A stretch of 59,733 bases of DNA from an uncultured Clostridium sp. (GTDB lineage Bacteria > Bacillota > Clostridia > TANB77 > CAG-508): positions 1 to 59,733 of the forward strand of contig CAOKXF010000011.1 in the NCBI GenBank assembly GCA_948473335.1. Direction: 5' to 3'. This document shows, in pieces, positions 28,599 through 38,500 of the stretch. Each line of letters starts with the position of its first letter. The first letter of the stretch is position 1. The notes under the pieces were generated by a model, which was given only the letters and a program-made list of their open reading frames with translations, was not told the DNA's origin and did not search any database. Both the position numbers and the translations under genes were made by a program.

Positions 28599-29795
28599 TT
28601 ATTCTGTTTCAAATATTTTGTTTAATGTAACTCCCATCTTTTTTACCAAACCTACTACTAGTGCATTGCCCATGCAAAAATATCTAAATTTTTCAGGCAT
28701 TCCTGTATCAGTCCAATTGTCTGGAAATCCATTTATCCTCTCTGTTTCAATAGGTGTTAATATTCTATAGCATCGACTTTTAGGATCTTCTATAACATGA
28801 GTACTTCTATTTAAGCTTCCTTCACTTGTAAGCATAGTCCTAGCTGGTTTATCTAATCCATCAGGAAAAGATATTGCACCTTCTCTAAAATGATATTCAT
28901 GTGGAGTTCCTGCTTTTCTCAATATATCTTTTGCTCCTTTTAGATAGCTCCATTTTTCTAAATTTTCACCTAAATTATATCTTTTATTTACTCCATTATA
29001 TTCAATAATTTCACTTAAAGGTTTTGCATTTATTTCAGCAGGTATTATTTCTGTTGTATATATCTTGCCGTTTCTCATAACTCCAGAATTTTCAAAATTC
29101 ATTTTAAAATTGTCTGATACATCCAATAAATCTTTATATTGAAAATCTATCTCTTTTGAATTTAAATTTGATTTTATAGAAAATTCTTTAATAAAAAATC
29201 CATCCTTTTTTATAATATCTTCTAGTGGAATATTACTCATCGATATAAAATACTTTGTAGTATTTTTACATGCAAATATAAACGTTCTTCTCCTACGCTG
29301 GGCAAAACCATAGTCAGCTGCATTAATTACCCTCCATTCTACAGAATACCCTAAATCATTAAAACATGCTAATATTACTCCAAAGTCTCTACCTCTTTGA
29401 TTTGTAGGAGATTTTAATAATCTATCAACATTTTCTAATAAAACAAATTTAGGTTGCTTCGTTTCTAAGATATCTCTTATTTGCCACCAGAGCACACCCT
29501 TTTTTCCTTCTATTCCCTTTGCTCCAGTTCTAGCCACTGAGTAGTCTTGGCAAGGAAATCCTCCTACTAACAAATTATGATTTGGTATATTACTTTTATC
29601 TATACTTGCTATATCTTCATTTATATAATTTTCATTTTTTCCAAAATGTGATACATAACAATCAAATGCATGTTGGTTTTTCTTTCCAGGTTCCCATTGA
29701 TTTGCCCAAACTGTATTCCAATTAGAATCTGATTGTTCTAGACCTATCCTGAATCCTCCTACACCTGCAAATAATTCACATACTGTTTTTTCCAT
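28599..29795 (-). CDS. DNA C5-cytosine methyltransferase, probable GATC partner
   Basis: 398 residues, complete Dcm-type enzyme: motif I ELFAGVGGFRIGL (7-19), catalytic PCQ with Cys82, ENV (about 122-124), QRRRRTFIFA (motif VIII) and GNALVVGL (motif X). Size and a Sau3AI-like nuclease nearby suggest an M.Sau3AI-type activity methylating the C of GATC; specificity is inferred. It lies 38 bases after res and abuts the sigma-like gene. It could also protect host DNA from the helicase-PLD module. Confidence 0.9.
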   Translation of the reverse strand: MEKTVCELFAGVGGFRIGLEQSDSNWNTVWANQWEPGKKNQHAFDCYVSHFGKNENYINEDIASIDKSNIPNHNLLVGGFPCQDYSVARTGAKGIEGKKGVLWWQIRDILETKQPKFVLLENVDRLLKSPTNQRGRDFGVILACFNDLGYSVEWRVINAADYGFAQRRRRTFIFACKNTTKYFISMSNIPLEDIIKKDGFFIKEFSIKSNLNSKEIDFQYKDLLDVSDNFKMNFENSGVMRNGKIYTTEIIPAEINAKPLSEIIEYNGVNKRYNLGENLEKWSYLKGAKDILRKAGTPHEYHFREGAISFPDGLDKPARTMLTSEGSLNRSTHVIEDPKSRCYRILTPIETERINGFPDNWTDTGMPEKFRYFCMGNALVVGLVKKMGVTLNKIFETE

Positions 29796-29833
29796 TTGGC
29801 ATGTCCTTTCTACTTCCCATATTATATATTCTT

Positions 29834-32800
29834 TTATATATCTTGTATTCTCCCAGTCAGTTTATCTATCAACTGTTGATATGAATTCACAACTTCATAT
29901 TTAACAGCATTCCCACAAATCGCTTGAAAATGTTTTCTTGCGCACTCAGTCTTTGCTTTTTCTACCCCTTTTAGTTGATTACTATTTGTAGTACCCTTAG
30001 TCTCTACTATAACATACTTATAATTAAATTTCTTATTATCAAAAACGATTGCCCAATCAGGATTATAATTTCCAACAGGTGTTGGTATTTTAAATCCGCT
30101 TGGCAATTTTGCAAATACTTTTACTTCGCCATTTTCTAATTTTTTACCGAATTCAGCCTCAACTTTGGAATCTGTTATTAAAAAATCATATATATTTCTT
30201 TCCATTTCAAATGCGTTATCACCAATTTTACCATTAACATTATTTACAATAAATATATCATTATCAAATTTTTCATCAATTTTACTATATGTAATGCCAT
30301 CTATAATTGCTATTGCTTTTTCCTCATTGATTAGATTTGATACTTTTCTAATAAACTCTTCTGGCTTATACTTATACATTGAAAATACTGATGAATTTAT
30401 CTTAGTTAAGATTTCTATTATAGTATGTCTTGTTAGTTCTGTATCTTTTGCTATACTTCCTATTAAATCATATTGAGTAGTTACAGGTACAAAATCATCA
30501 TAGACATCAGTTTTAGTTTTACCTTCTCCCATAGCTTCTGCATTTTTTAATTGCTCTGCTGTCATCCCATCATTTTGAGTACCTTCTGTTACTTTAATTT
30601 GCATTTTAGTTATTTGCAAATCATTGTTTATTTTATCTACAGCTTTTTCTACCAACTTTGTTGAATCAAAATCAACTTTATATACTGTTTTTATATTTAT
30701 TTTATTCCATAGTTCTTGAAATTCTTTTGTTTTAAAGTTGTCATTTAGATTTAATCTTTTAATATTTGTTTTAGATAAATTTTCTATAGGAATTTCTATT
30801 TTTGTATATAAGCTCTTTATTAAATTAATATATTCTTCTTTAAAGTTTGTAAAATCTTCTGGAACTGCAACTTTGTCATTTGCAATATCCTCTTTTAGCT
30901 TTTCAGTAATATTATCTTCTTCATCTACATAGTCATTTTTTATAAAATTTCTATATATTTGATTGATAGCTTTTTCATCTAATGGTTTAGCTTCACCATT
31001 TAAATTATTAAGAACTTTTCCCTCAAATTGTTTATTTGAAAATGTATCATAAGACTTTCTTAATAAACTATCTGCTATTTCTTTTTGCAAAGATTTTGCA
31101 AATGAATCATAGCTTTCACTTGCAATAACAGTTAAATTATTTATTTTGAAAAAGTCGTCCTCTAATATTCCATAATCCATTCTATCTCCATAATTATTAA
31201 CACAAATACGAAGTCCTCTACCTATTTCTTGTCTTTTACTAATTTCTGAATTACTTTTCTTTAATGTACAAATTTGAAATATATTAGGATTATCCCATCC
31301 TTCTCTTAAAGCTGAATGTGAAAATATAAATCTAACTGGTTCTTCTAATGAAAGCAATCTCTCTTTATCTCTCATAATAAGCTCATATGCCTCTTCATCT
31401 GAACTTGTTCCTTCTTTTTTATCATCAATCTTTGAATCTATATATACTAATTGGTTTTCTGCAAGTCCTTTTGAGACTTTTTTATCTACTGAAAAATATC
31501 CACTATGTACTTTCTCATTTTTTAAATCATCTAGGTATTTTTTATAATGCTCATCAAAGGAATCATATAATTCATTATATATATTATTATATTCTTGTTC
31601 AAATATTTGGGCATATTCTCCATCATGAGCTTGTTTATTGCTATCATAAACTTTATATTTAGCAACTTCATCTATAAAAAACAATGACAATACTTTTATT
31701 CCTTTTTTATAGTATTCTCTTTCCTTTTCAAAATGAGATTTTATAGTCTCTCTTATTTGAATTCTTGCCATGTAGTATTCTTCTGCATCACCTATAACTT
31801 GCCCTGTCGATAGTTCTACTCCATTTGTAAATAATATCTTATCATATTCTTGATTTCGTGCATCAATTTCCTGAACTACATATCCTTTATATTGTTCTAA
31901 TTCTCCAGAAATATCGTACAATCTATCATTCTTTCTTAATGTTCTTATTTCTTTTCTAGTACCTGATTTCGACTTAATTTCCATTTCGACTTTTGCTACT
32001 GGGTTGCTTTTACTGATTTCTACACCTTCTAAATATAAATATGTATTTTCAGATTTATTATGTAATATTTCAATACCTTTTACATTTATTTTCTTTACTA
32101 ATTTTTGATTATAAGCATCTACTGCATCTAATCTATATATCATGTTATATTTAAAATCCTTTTTATGTGTTGCTGAATATCTTAAAATAAATAATGGATT
32201 AAACTCTGTTAACAATCCTTCTGTTTTTCCCATTTTTTGTGGTTCATCAACTATTAATATTGGATTTGTTGATTTTATTACATCTATTGGTTTTCTTGTC
32301 AACAATTCATCTAATTCTTCATATATTTTTCTATTTTCCTTAGAACGAGTATTAAATGCCTGATAGTTTATAATCATTACTTGTATACTGCTATCTTCTG
32401 CAAAATTGTTTATATTAGATAAATTAGAAGAATTATTTGAATTATATACAAAATATCTTATTTTCTTTCCATATAGTTCCTGAAAATGGTCTTCTGTTAT
32501 TTGAAATGATTTTAAAACCCCTTCCCTGATTGCTATACTTGGTGTCATTATAATAAACTTACTCCATCCATATACTTTGTTAAGTTCATACATTGTTTTT
32601 ATATATGTATAAGTTTTTCCTGTTCCTGTTTCCATTTCAATAGAAAAGTTTGTAAATCCTTCACTATCTGTATAATCAAGATTGTTTTGCTTTTGGACGT
32701 TTCTTATATTCTTTCTTAATTCTTCTGGAGAAATCTCTATTTTTTTATTTCCAAAAGATATTACTTCTTCATCAATTTCCTTTTCCCACATAGTGCCTTT

Positions 32801-32926
32801 ATCAACAACATAATGTTTTCTAGCAATAATTTCTCTCCTACTTCCACTAGTTTGCCCTTCAAAGCACCTTACAACAGCTTGGGCTGCATTTTCCTGATAT
32901 TGCTGTTTTTTAAACTTTAATTTCAT
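29834..32926 (-). CDS. res: Type III restriction enzyme, Res subunit
   Basis: 1,030 residues. SF2 helicase with METGTGKTYTY (Walker A, about 97-107), VDEPQK (motif II, about 225-230) and SATHK. Motif VI is QEIGRGLRICVN (about 577-588). The C-terminal nuclease shows PDWAIVF...YVIVETKG, the PD-(D/E)XK site (about 970-995). With Mod it cuts 25-27 bp from paired unmethylated sites. It follows mod by 10 bases. Confidence 0.95.
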   Translation of the reverse strand: MKLKFKKQQYQENAAQAVVRCFEGQTSGSRREIIARKHYVVDKGTMWEKEIDEEVISFGNKKIEISPEELRKNIRNVQKQNNLDYTDSEGFTNFSIEMETGTGKTYTYIKTMYELNKVYGWSKFIIMTPSIAIREGVLKSFQITEDHFQELYGKKIRYFVYNSNNSSNLSNINNFAEDSSIQVMIINYQAFNTRSKENRKIYEELDELLTRKPIDVIKSTNPILIVDEPQKMGKTEGLLTEFNPLFILRYSATHKKDFKYNMIYRLDAVDAYNQKLVKKINVKGIEILHNKSENTYLYLEGVEISKSNPVAKVEMEIKSKSGTRKEIRTLRKNDRLYDISGELEQYKGYVVQEIDARNQEYDKILFTNGVELSTGQVIGDAEEYYMARIQIRETIKSHFEKEREYYKKGIKVLSLFFIDEVAKYKVYDSNKQAHDGEYAQIFEQEYNNIYNELYDSFDEHYKKYLDDLKNEKVHSGYFSVDKKVSKGLAENQLVYIDSKIDDKKEGTSSDEEAYELIMRDKERLLSLEEPVRFIFSHSALREGWDNPNIFQICTLKKSNSEISKRQEIGRGLRICVNNYGDRMDYGILEDDFFKINNLTVIASESYDSFAKSLQKEIADSLLRKSYDTFSNKQFEGKVLNNLNGEAKPLDEKAINQIYRNFIKNDYVDEEDNITEKLKEDIANDKVAVPEDFTNFKEEYINLIKSLYTKIEIPIENLSKTNIKRLNLNDNFKTKEFQELWNKINIKTVYKVDFDSTKLVEKAVDKINNDLQITKMQIKVTEGTQNDGMTAEQLKNAEAMGEGKTKTDVYDDFVPVTTQYDLIGSIAKDTELTRHTIIEILTKINSSVFSMYKYKPEEFIRKVSNLINEEKAIAIIDGITYSKIDEKFDNDIFIVNNVNGKIGDNAFEMERNIYDFLITDSKVEAEFGKKLENGEVKVFAKLPSGFKIPTPVGNYNPDWAIVFDNKKFNYKYVIVETKGTTNSNQLKGVEKAKTECARKHFQAICGNAVKYEVVNSYQQLIDKLTGRIQDI

Positions 32927-32936
32927 TTCTACACTC

Positions 32937-34841
32937 CTAAATTACACTTATTCCCGTTTTTGGAGATAATCTTCTTATTCTCTCATATGCATTTATCTTT
33001 TCACTATCACTATTAAATGAATTTTCTCTAAATACAATTTTCAAAGGTTTTATTTTACATATTTCGTCTAATATATCAATATCTATCTTATTATCAAAGC
33101 ATGCTACTAAACTGTTTTTTTCAATAAAATAAACTTTATTATTTAACATATTTTTTTCTTCTATATTCAAATCTAATGTTAGTCCTAAATTTAACATCAC
33201 TTGTACTAATAAATCTTCTGATGTCCTGTCTTCTTTTATATTAGTTTCCAATATATCAAGTTGCTTTTGATCTAATTTTGAAGGTTCATAATATATATCT
33301 TTCATATTTGAAGAATCTACTCTATATACTCTAAATCCATAATCAATATTTGCATTTGTTTCCTCTTTTATCTTTTTAGCAACTCTTCTAATTCTTTCTT
33401 CTCCTATATCACATATTGTTTTATACTTAGATTTCCCATTTATTTCTGGTAACTGGACTAAAATAAATTTTCTATTTCCTCCATCAACTGCATTTTCTCT
33501 CATAATTGCTTCTGCTGTTGTTCCGCTTCCACTAAAAAAGTCCATAATTATTGCTTCTTTATTTTTCCAAGTAGAATATTGTATGATTTTTCTTATTAAA
33601 TTAACTGGTTTTGGATATGAATTACTAAATTCATTCTCATTAAAAGCATTTATAATATCTCTTGTTCCTATTGCATTAACATAGTTATTATCGTCAAAGC
33701 ATAATGTGCTTATATTATTATTCTTTTTGTCAATATCCTTTTTGTATTTTTTTATAAAAAAACTGTACTCTCCTACATAATCTTCTTTATTTTTATAATA
33801 TACAACTTGACCATTTTTTTCCATTTGTCTAAATGTTTCTTCTACATAGTGCCATTGCTTTCTATTATTTTCATCATAATAAACTGGTGGATAATGTGTA
33901 ATATTAAGATAAGGATTATGTATAGGATATCTAGCATATCCATATCTTCCTGTATCAATTTTTATCAAATAACTATCTTTTGTCCAATCTCCATTTGGAT
34001 CATTATCTGGATTAGAATAGCTCTCAAATTCTTTTGCTTCTCCATTTATAGTATCTTTTGCTTGTATAACATCTATCATCTTTGCATAACACAATATATA
34101 ATCTTGATGTTTATTTATATTAGGTTTTGCTGTTTTCTCTCCAAAAGAAGTTTTTCTAATGAAATTACATATAAAATTATGTTCTCCAAATATTTCATCA
34201 CATACTTTTTTTAAATTGTATAATTCATTATCATCAATTGAGATAAATATTAATCCATCTTCAGTTAACAAGTTTCTAGCTAACTTTAATCTTGGATAAA
34301 TCATTGAAATCCAATTACTATGAAACCTTCCTAAACTAGAATAATTTGCTATTAGTTGATTTCCATTAGAATCAATTTGTCCCGAGTTTGTAAGTTCTTC
34401 ATTCTTATTTATGCTAAATTTATCATTATATATAAAATCACTTCCTGTATTATATGGTGGATCTATGTATATCACATTAATGGAATTTAAATATGATTCT
34501 TGTATTATTTTTAGAACTTCTAAATTGTCTCCTTCAATATATAAGTTATTAGTTGTTTCAAAATTAACAGATTTTTTTATATCAGGTCTTAACGTTCTAT
34601 TCGTTTGTCTATTTGCTTCTAATATAGCTTCCTTTTTTCCTGGCCATGTTAATTGATATCTTTCTTTTCCACCTTCAACTATATCACTAGAAATTTCTTG
34701 TTTTAATAATTCAAAATCTATTTTTATTCCTTTTTCTGATTCTACTATTACATTTGGGAATAATTCTGATAGTTTTTTTGTTTTTTCTGTTAGTATGTTC
34801 ATTGATTTCATATCTAATTTTTCTACTTCTTTTTTGTTCAT
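32937..34841 (-). CDS. mod: Type III DNA N6-adenine methyltransferase, Mod subunit
   Basis: 634 residues. Catalytic DPPYNTGSDF (about 128-137) comes before SAM motif I DFFSGSGTTAEA (about 432-443), the beta-class order typical of Mod. The target-recognition segment lies between them. AGGAG precedes the ATG. First gene of the operon with res, the C5 methyltransferase and the helicase module. The 290 bases upstream hold a TATAAA (34958-34963) that may be its -10, but I see no convincing -35. No simple repeat of the phase-variable kind was seen in the gene. Confidence 0.95.
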   Translation of the reverse strand: MNKKEVEKLDMKSMNILTEKTKKLSELFPNVIVESEKGIKIDFELLKQEISSDIVEGGKERYQLTWPGKKEAILEANRQTNRTLRPDIKKSVNFETTNNLYIEGDNLEVLKIIQESYLNSINVIYIDPPYNTGSDFIYNDKFSINKNEELTNSGQIDSNGNQLIANYSSLGRFHSNWISMIYPRLKLARNLLTEDGLIFISIDDNELYNLKKVCDEIFGEHNFICNFIRKTSFGEKTAKPNINKHQDYILCYAKMIDVIQAKDTINGEAKEFESYSNPDNDPNGDWTKDSYLIKIDTGRYGYARYPIHNPYLNITHYPPVYYDENNRKQWHYVEETFRQMEKNGQVVYYKNKEDYVGEYSFFIKKYKKDIDKKNNNISTLCFDDNNYVNAIGTRDIINAFNENEFSNSYPKPVNLIRKIIQYSTWKNKEAIIMDFFSGSGTTAEAIMRENAVDGGNRKFILVQLPEINGKSKYKTICDIGEERIRRVAKKIKEETNANIDYGFRVYRVDSSNMKDIYYEPSKLDQKQLDILETNIKEDRTSEDLLVQVMLNLGLTLDLNIEEKNMLNNKVYFIEKNSLVACFDNKIDIDILDEICKIKPLKIVFRENSFNSDSEKINAYERIRRLSPKTGISVI

Positions 34842-35100
34842 TCTAAATCGACTCCTAATTTTTTATTTGGTAATTTATTTATTGTTTTATCTTCTACTCT
34901 TATTTCTTCTTTTAACTTATTATATTTTATTTCTTTTTTCTCATGTACTTATAATATATTTTATATCATAAAAATCTATTTTTCACAATGCATTTCGACA
35001 ATTTCCTTTAATATATTAAATCTGAAAGTAATTTCAATTAATACTCAACAAAAAGATATTTAAAATAAAAAAAGTAGAAAAGAATATATTATATACAATA

Positions 35101-35122
35101 AAAAATAGGCATAAGTGCCTAT
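35101..35122 (-). terminator. Terminator of tRNA-fMet
   Basis: Perfect 7-bp stem ATAGGCA/TGCCTAT with loop CTTA and a T-run (35101-35105), 14 bases after the CCA end. Confidence 0.9.
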
Positions 35123-35135
35123 CTATTAATTTCTT

Positions 35136-35211
35136 TGGTTGCGGAGGGTAGACTCGAACTACCGACCTTTGGGTTATGAGCCCAACGAGCTGCCAACTGC
35201 TCCACCCCGCG
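35136..35211 (-). tRNA. Initiator tRNA-fMet (CAT)
   Basis: 76 bases including CCA. Initiator hallmarks: C1 opposite A72 (unpaired acceptor end), anticodon CAT, and three G-C pairs in the anticodon stem (GGG CTCATAA CCC). T loop TTCGAGT. Perfect promoter upstream and terminator downstream. Its 3' side faces the defence island. Confidence 0.96.
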
Positions 35212-35236
35212 ATATATATTTGAATTTAACATTGTA

Positions 35237-35265
35237 ATTATATAATATAAATCATATAATGTCAA
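35237..35265 (-). promoter_or_regulatory. Consensus promoter of tRNA-fMet
   Basis: -35 TTGACA (35260-35265), 17-base spacer, -10 TATAAT (35237-35242): exact consensus at both boxes, as expected for a stable RNA gene. Confidence 0.9.
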
Positions 35266-35444
35266 TAGTTTTAACATACTTAACACATATTTTATAAAAT
35301 TTAATACAATAATCTAATATAATAAAAATCAGAGTAATTCCGAATGTCACTTATATATATCAAAACAACATTATAAAAATATAAATAATTATATTAAGAT
35401 TATATACAAAAAATAGAATTTTATAACCATATTTTGTAAATCTA

Positions 35445-35473
35445 TTGAAATTTCCCAAAAAATATTATATAAA
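35445..35473 (+). promoter_or_regulatory. Probable promoter of mfd
   Basis: -35 TTGAAA (35445-35450), 17-base spacer, -10 TATAAA (35468-35473). The start point would fall at about 35480, so the transcript opens with the structured leader. Confidence 0.6.
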
Positions 35474-35474
35474 T

Positions 35475-35545
35475 AAGAAAAGTAGCTTCGCTACAAGTTC
35501 TGAATGCATCACATTCAGACTTTCTAATGTAACTTTTCTTTTTGT
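35475..35545 (+). ncRNA. Structured 5' leader of mfd (three-way junction)
   Basis: An outer stem AAGAAAAGT/ACTTTTCTT (35475-35483, 35532-35540) encloses two hairpins: GTAGC-TTC-GCTAC and TCTGAATG-CATCA-CATTCAGA. It ends in a pyrimidine-rich TTTTCTTTTT tract. This could be an attenuator or small regulatory RNA. No known riboswitch class recognised. Confidence 0.5.
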
Positions 35546-35596
35546 ATATGTAAAAATCTTTGATTTTTCCTATACAATATAATAAAGGAGAAACAT

Positions 35597-38500
35597 ATGA
35601 ATACCATATTAGGAGAATTAGGAAAATCTCCAAAATTCGTAGAAATAACGAAGAATATAGAAAATAAAAAAGGTCCGATATCAATATCGGGCTTAACTGA
35701 CGTTGGAGAAATACAATTATTGGCAAGTATAAATGAATTTACAAAAAAGCCAATATTACTAATAACATATAATGAAATACAAGCCAAAAAACTTGTAGAA
35801 GACTTAAAATATTTTAACACGAAAACTCTATACTTTCCAAAAAAGGAAATAGTAACATATGACTATATTGCAGAAAGTAAAGATTTACCTTATGAAAGAA
35901 TAGAAACCTTAAATAAAATATATGAAGAAAAAAATACAATAATAGTAACAACAATTGAAGCTATAATGCAAAAATTACCACCAAAAGAAACTTTATATAA
36001 AGATTTATTAAATTTTCAAGTTGGTCAAATACACAACTTAGATACTTTAAAAAAGAAATTACTATCTCTAGGTTATACTAGATATGATTTAATAGACGGT
36101 CGAGGGCAATTCAGTATAAGAGGAGGAATCATAGATATATCAATTTCAAACACTCAAGGAGTTAGAATTGAGCTTTGGGGTGATGAAATAGATTCCATAA
36201 GGTTATTCAATATAGTAAGTCAACGTTCTACAGAAAACATACAACAATTTACGATTTACCCTGCTCATGAATATATATTAGAAGAAAATATCGATTCTAT
36301 TTGTGAAAAAATAGAAAAAACTGTAACTAATGAATTTACTGAAAAAATAATAGAAAATGATTTAGAAATTATAAAAACTGGTAATTATATTAGTAAAATA
36401 GATAAACATTTCAATAGTTTTTATACAAGGCAAGAAAATTTATTAGACTATTTAAATAACAATTATTTAATATTTTTAGACGAATTTTCAAAAGTACAAC
36501 AACGTGCAATAAACATACAAAAAGATAATCAAAGTTTAGAAACATTATTAATAGATAAAGAAAAATTCGTACCAGATGCTATCAAAAATATGCTATCTCT
36601 TCTTGAAATAGAAAACCAATTAAATAAAAAATATATTATATATTTAGAAAAGCATGATACATTAACTCAAAAACAAGTTGAAAGATATTCTCTAAATTAC
36701 AAAGAAAAAAATTACTTTAAAAGTGAATTTGATGAATTTATAAAAGACTTAAAAGAAGCTCAAGAAAATAAAAAGAAAATATACATATTAACTGATTTTA
36801 AAGAAAAAGCAAAAAAAATATGTTCAATTTTAGATGAACATGAAATTTCTAACAAATATGATGAAAATCTTAATACTACAATTATATCAGGAAATTCAAA
36901 TGCTTCTATAACTGTAAGTATAGGAAAACTAAGTACAGGATTTGAATGTTTTGATATCAATTTATTAGTAATATCAGCTAATAATTTAATCGAAGGTGAA
37001 AAAAGGAAGAAACAGTATAACTCTGCTTTTAGAGAAGGAGAAAAAGTAGTATATGCAGATTTAAAAATTGGTGATTATGTAGTCCATAAAAATTATGGTA
37101 TTGGTATTTTTATAGGTGTAAATACAGTCACAGCAGATCAAACAACAAAAGATTATATTAAAATAAAATATCAAGGTGATGATGTTTTATATGTTCCTAC
37201 AAATCAGTTAGACAGTGTAAGAAAATATGTAGGCGGAGACGAACTTAATTTAAAAATAAACAAATTAGGAAGTAGTGAATGGCAACGAACTAAAGCAAAA
37301 GTTAAAAGGAATTTAAAAGAAATTGCAAATGAATTAATTGAGCTATATGCTAAGAGAGAAAAATCAATCGGATATGCATTCTCACCTGATACACCTTGGC
37401 AAGATCAGTTCGAAGGAAGTTTCCCATATCAAGAAACAGATGATCAATTGCGTTGTATCGAAGAAGTAAAAAAAGATATGGAAATGCAAAAGCCTATGGA
37501 TAGGCTTTTATGTGGTGATGTTGGCTATGGTAAAACAGAAGTTGCAATTAGAGCTGCATTTAAATCTGTAATGGACCAGAAACAAGTCGCTTATCTTGTT
37601 CCTACTACTGTTTTAGCTACTCAACAATATAACTCATTTAAAGAAAGAATGGAAGCATTTCCTATTAGAGTTGAGCTATTAAACAGATTTAAATCAAAAA
37701 AGCAACAACTTGAAATTGTTCGTAAATTAAAACTTGGAGAAATTGATGTAATAGTTGGTACTCATAGATTGCTCAGTCAAGATATAGAGTTTAAAGATTT
37801 AGGACTTCTAATAATAGATGAAGAACACCGTTTTGGAGTAAAAGCAAAAGAAAAAATTAAACATTATAAAACAAATATAGATGTTCTTACAATGACAGCA
37901 ACGCCTATTCCTAGAACTCTACACATGTCTATTGTTGGGGTTCGAGATATGTCTGTTATATATGAACCTCCACAAAACAGAAAGCCTGTTCAAACATATG
38001 TATTAGAATATGACCCTGAAATTATAAAAGAAGCAATAACTCGTGAACTTGAAAGAAATGGTCAAGTATTTTATCTATTTAACAACATTCAAAACATTCT
38101 CCAAAAAGCTGATTTTATTTCAGATTTAGTACCTGAGGCAAAAGTGGGTTATGCACATGGTCAAATGACTGGTGAACAAATAGAAGAAATAATGCAAGAT
38201 TTTATTGACGCTAAAATCAATGTCCTTGTTTGTACAACTATTTTAGAATCTGGAATTGATATTCCTAATGCTAACACGATTATTGTTGAAAATGCTGATA
38301 GAATGGGATTAGCACAATTATATCAAATTCGTGGAAGAGTTGGTAGAAGCGACAGGCAAGCATATGCTTATATCACATACAAAAGAGATAAGCTATTGTC
38401 TGAAGTTGCTGATAAAAGATTAAAAGCTATAAAAGAATTTACTGAATTTGGTTCAGGATTTAAAATTGCAATGAGAGATTTAGAGATACGTGGCGCTGGA

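Noticed and set aside
22024..29795. DISARM system
   Set aside because: Methyltransferase, helicase and PLD parts are present, but no DrmA-type helicase or DUF1998 DrmB protein was found, and the PLD is fused to the SNF2 helicase.
1..34850. Prophage or integrative conjugative element
   Set aside because: No integrase, relaxase, coupling protein, capsid or tail gene is visible; only restriction and abortive-infection cargo and a group II intron.
1..34850. BREX system
   Set aside because: No PglZ, BrxC or BrxL-like gene; the methyltransferases belong to type I, type III and Dcm families and the kinase lacks a PglW layout.
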